This document shows positions 10,962 through 23,499 of a stretch of DNA of 64,000 nt, piece by piece (position 1 is the stretch's first letter; every line of letters starts with the position of its first letter). The stretch is from Endocalyx cinctus (Eukaryota; Ascomycota; Sordariomycetes; Amphisphaeriales; Apiosporaceae): NCBI GenBank assembly GCA_001600455.1, contig BCKC01000003.1, positions 4,944,754 through 5,008,753 on the forward strand, read 5' to 3'. A program made the position numbers and the translations under genes. Below the pieces are notes generated by a model. That model searched no databases. It saw only the letters and a list, made by a program, of their open reading frames with translations, and was not told where the DNA came from.

Positions 10962-13900
10962 AGTAGAAGGAAGGATCCCTCGAGGCCGTAATTATAACGA
11001 GTCTTTGCAATAATGCACTATACTATTAGACATGCCCAGAGGTTTTTTTCTTTTTCATCCCTTCTGGGCAATTTAATTACACGACGAGTACGCAAATGAT
11101 CTTTGGCCTAAACTTCCTTGTCTAAAATTAGTCGACCTAACCAACGACGGAAATAAAACAGACGTTTTAGCCCGTTTCCGGTCGAGTTGTTGAGCTTTTT
11201 ATAGTTATAGAAATGTGTGGTCTAGCCTCCTCTTCCTTATTGATATCGTCATGTTAGATGGAATTAGTGCTGGCCCGAAGATATTACCTAGGTATTGTTG
11301 CAAGTGAATAGAGTGGGTTTGTTCTCGACAACCTATCCAGTCACCGATCGAATTTTTATCGCCATTCGTTCACGTTCAATGACATTTACCGATTCTTCCA
11401 TTCTTAATAATTTGCAGGTGAGCTTGTAACATCAGCTTGTACCCCAGTAAAAGTCGGAAGCATTAGCAGAGCTTCCTCGGGCATTTCCTTGACAGAGGTA
11501 GTTAGTAACCCCCCCCCCCCCCCCTTTTTTTTTTTTTTTCTAATTATCTTCCATATGTATATTGCGTTTGCATATATGTAGCCTAGTATTAAATCATTGT
11601 GTAGATAAAGATAATTTTCATCTCGGGATACTAACTACTTGCTTATGTGGTCCTTCTGATTCTGAACGTAGAGTTATGATATAATATTCGGTTTATGATG
11701 TTGACAATGACGGTACTTGAAATCAATTGGCTAAAGATCTGGATTTTGCTCTCGAAGTAAACCTAGCCGTCAATACTAAAGGAGCAAGAGCTGAATTATA
11801 TCCGCTGCGATTGAGTTCATAGATAAATGTTAGAGGATTTGAGTTGACTGTGTTCTTCAAATACTGATTCATTGGAGATGCTTTTATTCAGATTTGATTA
11901 TTAACTAGATAACTTGACGTCTAATTACCATCAGCATCGTGTTTCTCTTTTTCTTTCTCACCAACTGGACCTGCCGAGTGGTTTACTCTTCTTTCATTTC
12001 TTGCCGTCTAGAGGTTGTTTCCCCATGTATATTATAGATATGCCGATGATGCATGTTTTAATGATCAATATCTCAACTATAATGCAAGACACTTTGAATA
12101 GATATCAGTCAACATGACTATATGTTATTAAACCGAAGACCTTAGACGTATGTATAAAATGGACAGTCTAGAACATTTGTATTCATCGTCGGATGACCAG
12201 ATGCTCGAGCAAACAATGTCAAGTGCTTTCGCTCACTAACATGGCTAAATATATTTGTACTTTGAGTCACCAAAATCTTATCATTTCAGATAAAAAGGGG
12301 GTGATTACGTAGTCGTACAAACGCCCTTGACTTGTGGGTTGTTTTTTAATTATTGATCACGGTTGCCTATGTATTCTTTACTAACTTGAAGATCTAAGTC
12401 CTGCTATATTGAGGCAATTAATTAAGTATATATCGTTGATAAATAGATATAAATTACCGTGACTATTCACGTGGTAAATTTTATTTATTTATTTTCTACT
12501 CAATATCCTATATTTGAGAAATTCATTCCATGCCCCAATACGTTTAGTAGTGTGTAACTCACTACTTAAGAATGTATGGCATGTGTGTAAGCGTGTATAT
12601 AAGACCATGTTGTAAGTAGCTGTGCATAGTGTTTCCAACTTCATCAAATTTTGCAGATAATGCCGTCTAACCATGATTATTACCCATATCGGAACGAGTA
12701 ACAGCATGTTCATTGTTTTATGGAAGGGCCTGGTATCACTACTTACTTCTCCAACACCCGGTGTTTCGGCACCGGTGGTGATAATTCGGGGATCAGAATC
12801 CCTTGGAAAAGCTCACGTCATGTGTGTCAGTTACTAACATCCATATAACACATACACACACACACACACCTCGCTTACGAGACTGTAACGGTTTCTTTTT
12901 GATAACGGCTACTTTAACTTGCATGCTTAATGTTGTGTAACCAAAACTCGATCAAACTACATCAAACCCCTGAACTCGTAGAAATGGGTAATATTATAAT
13001 GATATGAACCGCATTGATTACGGGTTTGTTTACCGTGATTCTCGATATATATCGCAACCTGTAGTTTTGCCACTTTTCTGTGATACTATGATTCGGGAAT
13101 TGATCACTGGCAAGGTAGGAGAAACGTGTTTGATATGCAGTCGACAAGTAATTCTGTATGAATCATGATTTCCCACCTATCAGCTCAGCACTGATTAAAT
13201 AGTATTGAGATAGTGAAGAGGTGGAGGAGGACGAGGAGAATGTTTATAATGGGATAAATGAGAGAAACATTGGGGAATTTTCGTCAATATGCATGATAGT
13301 CAATCAGTCAGTCTACGGGGAGTAATGTCTTCGACGTCAGAAATTTGCTCGTTTGCGGGTCGCCGACCAGTCACGTTACAGTTAGTAATCTGCCGAATGA
13401 GACCTATTCTTTCGCATAACCATCATTGATAGGGGTGCCACAAGAATACGAGATAATAATGATAATTAAAGGCAGAAAGAAGAGAAAAGAAAATACGGTT
13501 AAGAGTACCTCTTATCTAGGCATATTATTTCGAGATTAATACCCCATTGGTGCCGAGGAAAATTCGGTGATAGTTAGCTATCCAGTCAGTTGGTCCATCT
13601 TGACCGGGACCACGATCTACGTAAGTGAGTATTATTATAATTCTGAAATCAATATGATAATACCCATTTCTCTTCTGCCGTTTCCCAGCGCACATGTCGA
13701 GCAGATACCGTCACATCCACCCGTCGCTCATTTTCCTTAAACGGCCTTTATAGATTGCGGTTCGTCCCATCCCCATGTCATAGTCGTCCCGTAGAAGGAA
13801 AGGATCGTATGGTGTCCTTACCTATTCCGGAGATCAACCAGGGGGCCGGGAGCTGCGCATCATGAAAGCCGAAGAAACGTAAAGTATGGTTGGCGCATTT

Positions 13901-15769
13901 ATTTTATTGTTTCCCTCGCCGTGGTAGCTTCCGCTCACCTTAGCTCGCCGTAAATGTACGAAGGGAGGGAGGAAAAAAAAAAAAAGAGTTCGTCGCCGCT
14001 AGAAGGGGGAAAAAAAGCTCGTGCGTTCTAAACGCTTACGCATTTCTTACCTTGAACCACAATAAAGAATGATATGGAATGCAATTCAGGCGTAATCGAA
14101 CAGGCAATGAATCATCATCGTGCTAGTAGTCCGTATACCAGTACATATCCAGGGTTAAGGGGCGCTTTCTCTGCCGTGTCCGGTTTCGGCCAAAAGTACC
14201 CTGGCCAGTGAATGCCATGCCTCGACCAAGTGAAGTGGTAGTGGTATCGAGCACGGCAATCCTAATTCAATATCGAACACGTGGTATTAATTGGACGAGT
14301 ACCACGGTGCGGTAAGTTCTTTACAGCGTAACGGAAGCATTCCTGCGTGCCGTCGATTTCGCTTAAGCAGGTATTTAATCTAATTGCAGACGCGTAGAGG
14401 TTATACATGTTCCTCTATGATGTATGATGTAACTTGGATTGTGACCATATGTATGAAATAGTAAGGCTGTAGTTGCATCATTGCCTACCGGTTAGAATCC
14501 GGGGTGGGTCAGTAAGGTGTCTGTCAGACATACTTACATATGTACGTAAATAAGTATAACGGATACACAATACTTGAAATGTCTTCGGGGATCGTGCCGC
14601 GTAATAAAGCTCGCGAAAGTAAGTATGTCAGGATAAACCCGAAAGGAGAAAAAAAGAGAAATTAAGAAAAAGAGGAAAAAAAGAAAGAAAAAAAGATAAA
14701 TAAATTAAAAATCTCCGTGTCTATTTTTGGTAAGCTGGTTAGAATAATGTATTCTATAACTTATTACTCGTTGTAGAATAGACGAGTAAGTAGACCAAGC
14801 TAACTCATCTCCCGGTCACACCTGCAACCTATTTGAGTCTGGTCAACTCTGCAGACGTAACATCGGCGGTGAGCCATAAATCCCCTGGAAGAATGAATTC
14901 AAGACCAACAAGTAATACATATCCCATCGAGTCATGGTATTTAGACGGTCGTCTGCCGAGCTTTACAATATACTAGCACACAAAGTAGTAGCGGGTCCGA
15001 AAGTCATAAACCCTCAAGGACCAGGGCTAGAATGAGCATCGGGTTCATCTTACAGCCATCGTTATGCTGAGTCAGTTTACTAAATGTAATTAAACATGAA
15101 CGGTAGGACGGAGTAAAACTCATGACGAGTCCCTTGACCGAAAATGGTTCTGTTTGCCGTATTAATAGTTGATTTTAGACGTAAGTGGCCTGAAATAAGA
15201 CGCGACCGATGGTATCAGGGTCCTGAGAGATGGCGCGATGTTACCAAACGCAGCTCGGACAACCACAAACTTTGAAGTAATATTAAAGGGGGGGGGATAA
15301 ATACTGTAATAAAAAGTAAAAATAAAAACGAAAGAAAGAACAAAAAAAAAAAATTTAGAAAACAGGTCGCCTCCATCATAAGAGCGGCAAGGGGCATTGT
15401 CTTGCGCTTGCATCAAGATCCGCTCTTGACACCTCCTTGCAAATACCTCGCTGATAACTCAAGATCATCCATCCACTTCAGCAAGGGATCGACTGGGGGA
15501 TATTACTGTCAAGTCGGATACCTAAGTTTTGCCTTATCTTTGATTAATCACGGCAAAGGAATGATATTACTAGGGAGTGAGAAGGAAGAGAGAGGGGAAA
15601 AAATTATATAAATCTCGGGCCTTGCACTCTGCTACAAGTTTTTGAGTCAGTCGTCCAAATAACTTCGTAACTTTTACTTAAAGTCCGACCGCAAAAGATC
15701 TTTCAAGAAAAAAGTATACAGCATCTACAGCATCATAAACTCAGAATTTACCTCGCCGGTACATGAAGG
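10962..15769. other. 4.8-kb gene-free intergenic region
   Basis: The longest featureless stretch in the left half. It is AT-rich, with only short ORFs that have no recognisable protein character. It contains a C(16)T(15) tract (11509-11539), CA and A-rich runs (12851-12870, 14640-14710) and a G run near 15288. I found no tRNA, 5S RNA or transposon ends. Confidence 0.6.
11509..11539. repeat. Compound C(16)T(15) tract
   Basis: Sixteen C followed directly by fifteen T, seen directly, within the 4.8-kb gene-free region. Confidence 0.9.
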
Positions 15770-16523
15770 ATGGATACGCAACAAGTACCTTCACGAGACT
15801 CACCTCTCGGCGCCGCATATAATGAGAAGGCCCCGATCGAGCTGACGATAGAAGAGGCGATGATACCAACTTCTGACATAGCAACACCGCTCGGAGGCGA
15901 GATAGATCGCTATCTACTCGTTTCGCCGTATACGGAACAAGACCACCTTCTTGACTTGAGAACCGTCGACACCGAGAATGGGTTGCTAGCTAAGGCCTTG
16001 GTGAACATGAAGTGCTTGCGGGAAGATTACGCCACAGCGCCCTACACGGAGACGTTTAATTGGAGTGAGATTATGAAAGAACTGGCACGACTCGTTAAAG
16101 AGCATGGGCAAGGCTGGAAGGAGAGCTCGTTCTACATCGTTGCATTCCGATCGCAAATCCCACCGACAACGGTATATGCGGAGTTGGGTGCGCTGGATAA
16201 AGCAGCGCATGCAGAAGCAACAGCTAGTGGCGGATTCTTGAAGTAAGTGCTTTTCATCCCCACCACCCTTCCGATAATGAGAAAGAAAGGCTAACGTCTC
16301 TTTGAACTGCAGATATTGGTTCGGAAGTCCTGATAAGGATGGGAAAAACCTTGCTACCTGTATATGGAGATCTCAGGAAGATGCAAGGAAGGGTGGCGTC
16401 GGACCCGGGCATCGTCAAGCAGCAAGCGCAGCTCGGGAATTGTATAGTCATTGGAAAATTGACCGACATAGGCTTATCATTCGAGACAACGTAGAAAGTT
16501 GGGAGATCATTGACTGGGTTTGA
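15770..16523 (+). CDS. UPF0643 family conserved fungal protein
   Basis: Conserved fungal protein of unknown function, resembling UPF0643 (S. pombe PB2B2.08 type). Exons 15770-16242 and 16313-16523, with a 70-nt intron (GTAAGT donor, GCTAACG branch, TGCAG acceptor), encode 227 residues. The C-terminal part carries what I remember as family marks: YWFGSPDKDGKNLATCIWR, the DARKGGVGPGH segment, and a closing LYSHWKIDRHRL. No signal peptide or membrane segment is visible, so it is probably soluble. The region around YWFG is reminiscent of a small GNAT-like or stress-related fold, but I cannot show that. It stands alone between two long intergenic regions. Confidence 0.8.
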
Positions 16524-18373
16524 GGGTACCCTGAGAAATTTCACGATAAATCCAGAGGGCCAGAGGAAAAAAAAAAAAAGAAGAAGGGTGGTGGGGTAGC
16601 ACCAACTCTGGATGCTACTGGATGGGTGGTAGGCAGCTAGGTAGGATGTGATATGGCCAGCGTCGGTGAGCGAATGATAGAAAGATACGGGTTCCCTTAG
16701 ACGAATAGGATGATTTGGCTTCCTACCCGCGGGCCGCAGAACCTAGGCTGGGTGGATGATTTCAATAATTTTGGGCGAGACGGATATGTGCTTGGCATGA
16801 ATTATTGTCGTACGAACTTTCTTGATAATGAAGTATAAATCATACCCATACCAAATAGACCTTCAGGTTCTAGATTAGACTATCAAAAAATTGGCTTAGG
16901 TACAGGTACAGGGATCGACTAGGTTAGGGAATAGTTGGAGAGGGGAAAAAGAAAAAGTAGAAGAAATACCTATATAGATAACTAGAATTATCAAAATAGG
17001 TATATGAACGAGGCAATGATAACTGTACCGTAAGAACTAGATGCTTATCGATCCTAGTTATCCCAGTAACCGGAGGTTCATGTTCCCTTTCTCCCGATGT
17101 AGAATAGAACGGGTCGAGGAAGGATAATGATGAAATAGGATATACGGGTAGTCTTTGGGTTTGACCGGATCAAAATTTGAAATTTTGTATTTCAACCGGA
17201 TGATGAGTTGGTAAGGTACATTAGGTGCCTATTCAGCAACCTGTACATCAGAATTTAGCTTGGATGATAGACAAGATAACCTGGATTAGACAAATGATGG
17301 ATCAGAACGGTAAGAAAGGGACGGTAAGCCAATGATACATTTTCTATCCAAGTAATATATATATAAAAGAGCAATAGAAGTACTTACCCAGCGAGGAAGC
17401 CCAGTCGAATCCACACCCCCATTTTCACAAGTTATCTTAGATAGAAAGATACTTAATATCCCAAGCACGAGCAGCACTGTACTTGACAGGGAAGTAGCTG
17501 CAGGAAGAGAAGTTCTCAATCAAATTTGGTCGAAAGCATCAAATTACAAGAACAAGAAGCATAGCAAAAACGTGGAAAATAGAGTCAAACGACGTTAACT
17601 TGAGGCTCTTAAAGAAATAAGTTTATTTAGACATATTGGGGGTATGTTGACATGGAATATGACAACATCGGCGTGGGGGTTCAAGAGGACCTGCCTTTCA
17701 GTTACGCACTAAATATTTTATGTTTATAAATTTTTATTATTTTGGGTTTTTGACATAAGCCCATCGATAAGTAGGTAAACTTTATAAATGGATATATACT
17801 GATACACAAATTTTATCTGAGATACGTATGTAGATATCAGCTTCAATGCATATATACTGTTACGTCTGTTTAATGAAATTATTTTTTACGATATTTTTAT
17901 TTTCTAGACTCCGTCAGTCCGTACAGAGTATTTATTTAAACATATTATGTACTTAAAAATAGTATTCATTTAAACATAAAGATGACCTTAAGTTATTTTC
18001 TAGTGCTAGATACTATCTAGCAGATAGTGTGTCTGTGTGTAATCTAATGAATGTGTCCAGTAGCACTGTGCTGTAGCCCCTCTACCTCTCTTACTGCCCC
18101 TCACTAATATCTAACATGTTAAGTCAAGTAACTTTGTACCTCCCCTCGCTTTTCAAAATTTCTGCCCTGTATCTCCGCCCATTTTTAACCCACACAATCT
18201 AAGAATCCCACTCAAATCCCATTTTCGTAAAATCTCCAAGGATCGCGTCGCTATTCGTAAATACTATACCACGTACCACCTTGCCCTTAATTTGTCTACA
18301 TCTGAGATCCTCAGAAGTTAAGGTGGTAATTATTTTTATAACTCAGTATTTAAAACATTACAAATTTGCGAAA
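16524..18373. other. Intergenic, UPF0643 gene to eIF3h
   Basis: 1.85 kb, AT-rich, holding the UPF0643 3' region and the eIF3h promoter. A minus-strand ORF near 17286-17519 has one hydrophobic stretch but no family resemblance. Pyrimidine-rich DNA precedes the eIF3h start (18060-18200). Confidence 0.5.
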
Positions 18374-19614
18374 ATGGCCGACTCCGCCGCTAAAGATACG
18401 TCCTTTAAGACGGTCAACGTATCGGCTTTGGTATGTTTTGCTTATTTCTTCTTATCATTTGACTCTGGAGTCCTTAAGTGGTATTGAAAGCTCATTTTAC
18501 TAATCGGGAACTTTTTTTTAATGAGTACAGGTCGTCATGAAGATGGTTAAACATTGCTCTTCAAGCTTCCCGACTACGGCTACAGGTTCCATTGTCGGCA
18601 TGGACAGCGACGGCGTCCTCGAAGTCACAAATTCATTTGCTTTCCCCACCACCGACCTCGCCACTGTCGAAGGTGGTCACCAAAACGACGCATCTGCTCT
18701 TGCTGCCGCCGCACCCCGTGCCAAATCCAGTATTATATACCAGAATGAGATGATCCGACACCTCAAAGAAGTAAATGTCGATGCGAACAACGTGGGTTGG
18801 TACACGAGTGCTACAATGGGAAACTTCGTCAACGCTAGCTTCATCGAGAACCAGTTTCATTACCAACGTGAAAACGACAAGACTGTTGCCCTCGTCCACG
18901 ATGTTAGCCGGAGCTCCCAAGGCACCTTGAGCTTGCGCGCTTTCAAGCTCTCGCCCAACTTTATGACCGCTTATAAGGAGAACAAATTCACGACTGAGAG
19001 GTCAGCATACGATACCCTCGTAAATAAATTTCTCGTTACTAACTCGTAGCAGCCTACAAAAGTCTAAGCTATCCTACAAGGATATATTAGTCGAGTACCC
19101 CGTTCACGTCCAGAACTCCCACCTCCTAACCTCTTTCCTCCACCAACTACCGAGTCTTCCTACCAAAGGAGATGTAGCGATGCCCACCTCCCTCTCGGAG
19201 CTACAGAATGAGCCGATCAAGATGCCTCTGAATCCGTCCGTCGACACGCTCGATCTCTCGATAGATCCCTTCCTAGAGAAGACTTGCGACTTGCTGCTTG
19301 ACAGCATCGAGTCTCACTACACCGAGCTCAACAACCACCAATACTACCAGAGGCAGCTTGCGCGAGAACAGGCTAAAATCACGGCGTGGCAGACGAAGCG
19401 CAAGGCGGAGAACGCCACTCGGGCCGCTGCTAAGCAGCAGCCTTTGCCCGAGGATGAGTGGCAACGTATTTTCAAGTTGCCTCAAGAGCCCAGCCGGCTC
19501 GAAGGCATGTTGAATGCCAAGCAAGTGGAGCAATACAGCAAACAAGTAGACGGTTTCACCGCCACCGTGAGCGCCAAGATGTTCGCCGTCAGGGGAAACC
19601 TTCTTCCCGAGTAG
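18374..19614 (+). CDS. eif3h: Eukaryotic translation initiation factor 3 subunit H (eIF3h)
   Basis: MPN-domain subunit of eIF3, which helps assemble the 43S complex in the cytoplasm. Exons 18374-18430, 18531-19000 and 19053-19614 encode 362 residues. The N-terminal MPN fold is seen in [13 protein letters not shown], the [18 protein letters not shown] segment and [14 protein letters not shown]. The JAMM metal-binding pattern (HxH...SxxD) is absent, as expected for the non-catalytic eIF3h. The C-terminal half is helical ([19 protein letters not shown]). Intron 2 uses a GTCAGC donor and ends in TAGCAG, so either AG keeps frame: 19053 gives one Ser at the junction, 19050 gives two. Some yeasts lack this subunit while filamentous fungi keep it. 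It converges on TRP4. Confidence 0.92.
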
Positions 19615-20799
19615 AAAAGGTAGAAGATAGATCATAAGGTGGGGAGAATATTTTATGAGACTGATCTAACTGAAAACTTGTGAATTGCATCGGTTTGGCG
19701 TTGGGTGTGACTGGGATCATTAATCTTGTTTTTCTTTTAAAAACAAATGGGAGGCTTCATAGATAAAAAAAAGAAAAAGAGATGATGGAAATTTCTCAGG
19801 AATTATACTTCACATCGCCCAAAATTCGAGGCAACGCCGCACGTGAACAAGTTGAACATCTAGTCACGATAGAGGAGGGAGCACCTGTTCTATGCAGAAA
19901 GCTTTGAGGGCAGGGCGGTGGAATGCCTAAGACTCTGAATGATGGGGATAACTGAAAATAAGGAAACTTACCCGACATAATAACCTCTATAAAAGAAAAC
20001 AAATATTGTGGAGTGTGGTGGGATATATTTCAAGTCATTCTCTAGCTGTCTTGATGACAGGAGATTATATCCCAGCGATAGTAGATGAATATATGAGGTA
20101 CTACTCAAGCGCAGGCTGAATTATCTTAACGCCATCTTAGACGATGAGAATGTATTGATATCTAGTTTTTTACACGGTGACTCTTTCAAAGGTAGAATTA
20201 TAGCTGCGTAGATTTCAATAAGTAATGACTTCATCAATACCCTCACCTAGAAACATTAGGTATCTTTTTTCCTACATAGGGCAGTTTCTCTCCGTCCCTT
20301 TAAAACGAGGTGGTCGAAGACAGGATACGTCGGAACGACCGAGCCATATGGATATATATATATATCACCTGATTACAAATAACTAAACTCATGTTCGAAG
20401 CTAGTACCTAGGTACTTAGATACCATTATCACGCATAAAGGTTTATGACAGTGAAGCTCACGCACACACACATATACATATATGCTTGCCCGAGCTTACC
20501 TACTGTTTTTAGAATCCATAACCCTTAATTTTCTTCCATCTTTTCCCTCCTCTAAAAAATTATCTTTTATCCGTAAACTTTTTCTCGCATTTTCAAATCC
20601 TTCCCAACAGAAATTTCCTCTATTTGAACACCTTTCTTTCTTTTTGTTTTATTAATTTGTTTTTGATGTCCATCCAATAAAGAAATCGATGAGGATTAAT
20701 TATACCCCATATCTATCCAAACCAAGCAAGGAGCGAGTATAAGACATAAAGGGGCCAGTACGAGGAAATAAAAAAAAAAAAAAGGTAAAAATAGATGGT
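19615..20799. other. Intergenic between convergent eIF3h and TRP4
   Basis: 1.2 kb holding both 3' ends. AT-rich, with A-rich runs at 19766-19785 and 20770-20785 and a TACCTAGGTAC motif at 20405-20415. No gene seen. Confidence 0.5.
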
Positions 20800-22182
20800 C
20801 TAAGCGTCCAACGAGTTCGTAACATCGGCAAAAGCGGTCCATTGCTTCCAAGCTTCCCCGCTCTTAATCGCCCACCTAGCGCGTCTCACGCCTTCCTTCC
20901 AGCGGCCGTTTCCGGGCCCCCGTTCGGTGATGACCTGGCCGTCGTCCCCGGGACCCATGGCGCTCGCGTCGGCCTCGCAGACGCCCGAGGCGACGAGCAG
21001 GCCCGCGACGTTTATGAGGACGAACTCGAGGATGGGGTCGTCGTCGGGTAATTCTCCTTTGAGGATCTTGGCGAGCAGCTCGGCGTTCTCGGCCGGCTCT
21101 TTACCGGGGGAGACGGTGTGCAAAGGATGCGTCGAGAACCCGAAATCCCGGGGCGAGAGCTGGAAATGCTCGACCGCGACGACGCCGTCGGCCCGCTCGG
21201 CGAGCTGCCAGCATAAAGTGGGCCCCGCGCACGAGATCTCGTCCAGCTGCTCTAGGCCGCAAACGACGAGCCCCTTGCGGGCGCCCGACATGCGCAGAGC
21301 CTCGGCGAAGACGGGCCCCAGGTCGTCCCGGGCGACGCCGAGCATGCGCGCCTCTATGGCGTCGTCGAGGGGGTTGCTCAGCGGACCGAGAAGGTTGAAA
21401 ATAGTGCGCCAGCCGAGCTCTTTCCGCACCGACGCGACGTACTTCATGCCCGGGTGAAAGACGGGCGCAAACAAGAAGGCGTAGTTCGTCTTCTCGTATA
21501 CGGCCGATATAGTGGAGGGATTGATGCGCTCCAGCCGGGCCGGTAGCGGCTTCATCGACATTAGCAAGTCGGCCGAGCCGGATTTAGATGTCGAAGCTCG
21601 ATTGCCATGTTTCGCGATTACGAGAAGCGTCGATGCGATCAAGGACGACGTAGTCGAGATGTTGAAGGTGTGGTGTGAGTCACCGCCAGTTCCAACTATG
21701 TCGCACTACATATTTTTCATTTATACGCGTAACAGTTAACAATTACTCATCATAGTCACCAGGATAAGCTTTCTATTGGCAGTAATAATCTGGGATAGGA
21801 TATTTCCCGACTTTATAAAAAAAAAACAAAAGAAAGAAATAGTGGTACGCACGAGTCCGCCGTTATATTTTCCCTCAGGTTTAACGCTACCTTTCGACCC
21901 CTTCTTACTTTCGATGCTGATACGCAATGCCTCCCAATCGACGGTGGACGAGTATCGGCGCATGGCGGCCGAAGCCTGAGCTAAGACATCGGCGCGTCTA
22001 TCCCAGCCTGTAAAGTGCAGAGCTGTTAACAGGGAGCCGGTTTGAACAGGACTTAGGCTGTTGGTAAAAATATAAGATATAGCTTCGGCAATCTCTTCGG
22101 CGGTCACTCGGGACTTCCCTGGGTCAGGCCATAGACGTTGTAATAAGGGACGAATGTCGACGAATTGGGTGGGTGTCGACAT
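20800..22182 (-). CDS. trp4: Anthranilate phosphoribosyltransferase
   Basis: Transfers phosphoribose from PRPP to anthranilate, the second committed step of tryptophan synthesis, in the cytosol. Exons 22182-21853 and 21705-20800 (147-nt intron, GTGCGT donor, TAG acceptor) encode 411 residues. The junction restores NGGL-CDIVGTGGDSHHTFN, so the PRPP-binding glycine loop starts right after the splice. Other family motifs are ISTTSS, KHGNRASTSKSGSADLL and NLLGPLSNP. Exon 2 is GC-rich (CGT/GCG-rich codons) compared with neighbouring intergenic DNA. The N-terminal helical domain (RPLLQRLW, AEEIAEAISYI) is complete. It is divergent from the SAH hydrolase gene and convergent with eIF3h. Confidence 0.93.
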
Positions 22183-23215
22183 AGTTAGTTTTTTCAGGAC
22201 GGAGCTGACCTCGGAGGGCGAACTTTGAGCCTCGCTTTTTCAAGGTAAGGCAAGGTAAAGAGGATCAGGTGGGAAAAAAAAACAAAACGAAAAAGGATAA
22301 GGCAGAGCACGCACAGACTGGACGGACTGAACAGACTGGTCGATCTAAGATAAGCCTTAATGAATATCGTAGTGTACAAAATATATTCAAATATCAATTG
22401 CCGTCACTATTTCTGCATCCTTACCCTGCCAACCTGCATGTAAGATAAAAAAAAGGTGAGGGGCAATTGAATTAATGCGGGACTCTTTGGATAGTAGGAG
22501 GGGTTTTAAAGCTAGCTTTTATGGGTTTTATGAGGGGCTTTTCGGGCTTTTGGGGCTTTTTCTACGCTATACAGTACGTACCTAGCAGCCTAGGCTGCCT
22601 ACCTAGGTACATACTAAGATACTTTCAGTAAGAAAACCTATCCATACAAATTTTCAGGGACTTTTCTGACTTTTCTTATAAAAGATCCATATTCTACTAT
22701 AAACAGTTTAGATTTTCAATCAAATAACCAATCATAAAAAAACACCGAAGGAATCCGACGGGACCATGTCAGAGGAGGGGTAGTGAGACAAAGTATATTC
22801 TTAGAAATTTATGTACCCTTTTTTTTTTTTTGTTTTACTCTTTCTGATAATACAGTAATAGTAAGTGATCCAATAAGCTACGCTAAACTACGCATACCAA
22901 ATACCTAAGTATACCTAACTGGTCAATTACAGCTTATTTTATAGCGTCACAATTAGTAGATCGAAAGCCTAACAAGAGCTAATCCATCCTATCCAATCTA
23001 TCCAATCCATCCTATCTCTATCTCCCGGTCTACCGCTCTTACTTTTTTTTATTCCCAAATCCTTTTATCTCACCCTCTTCTCTCCTCTCCTCTCTTCTTT
23101 TCTTTTTTACATCTTTCTCTTTTCTCTTCTCATTCTCATTCTCATCGTCTCTTCCAATTCCCTACTCTTTCTTATCCTTTTTACTATTGTAAAGTGTTTG
23201 GGTTTGCTCATAGAG

Positions 23216-23307
23216 GTAAGGAAACAAGTCTTTTCCACCCCCATCTACCTATCTAGTCAAATCAATTACCTATGGTTTGTACTCGATTGCTAACTTTGAT
23301 TCTACAG
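23216..23307 (+). other. Probable 5'-UTR intron of SAH1
   Basis: 92 nt with a GTAAGG donor, a TGCTAAC branch site and a CTACAG acceptor, just upstream of the SAH hydrolase start. A further acceptor (TACATAG, ending 23497) is preceded by a CTAAC site, so alternative splicing to two bases before the ATG is possible. Inferred from splice signals only. Confidence 0.5.
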
Positions 23308-23445
23308 TTGAAATTTTTTCTCCGTTGTCTTACTCTTTCTCCTCTTTTCACCGCCTTCAATAAATAAAATCAGTCAGTTACACACCGTTTACACCATTTC
23401 TTCCTCCTTCCGTTCTCCTATTACCCCTCCCTCTCCCCAGATTAG

Positions 23446-23472
23446 ATGAAACCGTTGGAACCGGGACACTAA
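23446..23472 (+). other. Possible upstream ORF in the SAH1 leader
   Basis: ATG followed by seven more sense codons and TAA, ending 27 bases before the chosen SAH1 start. Whether it is in the mature mRNA depends on the leader splicing described for 23216-23497. Confidence 0.35.
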
Positions 23473-23499
23473 CGTATTCCTATTTTCATGTACATAGAT

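Larger units (their letters stand above)
22183..23499. promoter_or_regulatory. Divergent promoter region of TRP4 and SAH1
   Basis: 1.3 kb between two start codons. It contains a TACCTAGG motif cluster (22575-22612), a poly-T run (22819-22832), and a strong CT-rich stretch (23040-23170) typical of highly expressed fungal genes. A likely 5'-UTR intron of SAH1 lies at 23216-23307, and a nine-codon upstream ORF at 23446-23472. Confidence 0.6.

Noticed and set aside
14481..14525. CCGGTTAGAATCCGGG resembles a tRNA T-arm
   Set aside because: The loop lacks the TTC sequence, and no acceptor stem, D-arm or anticodon arm could be placed around it.
17286..17519. Minus-strand ORF with one hydrophobic segment
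   Set aside because: No consistent splice model and no recognisable family; probably chance in AT-rich DNA, though a short spliced gene cannot be excluded.
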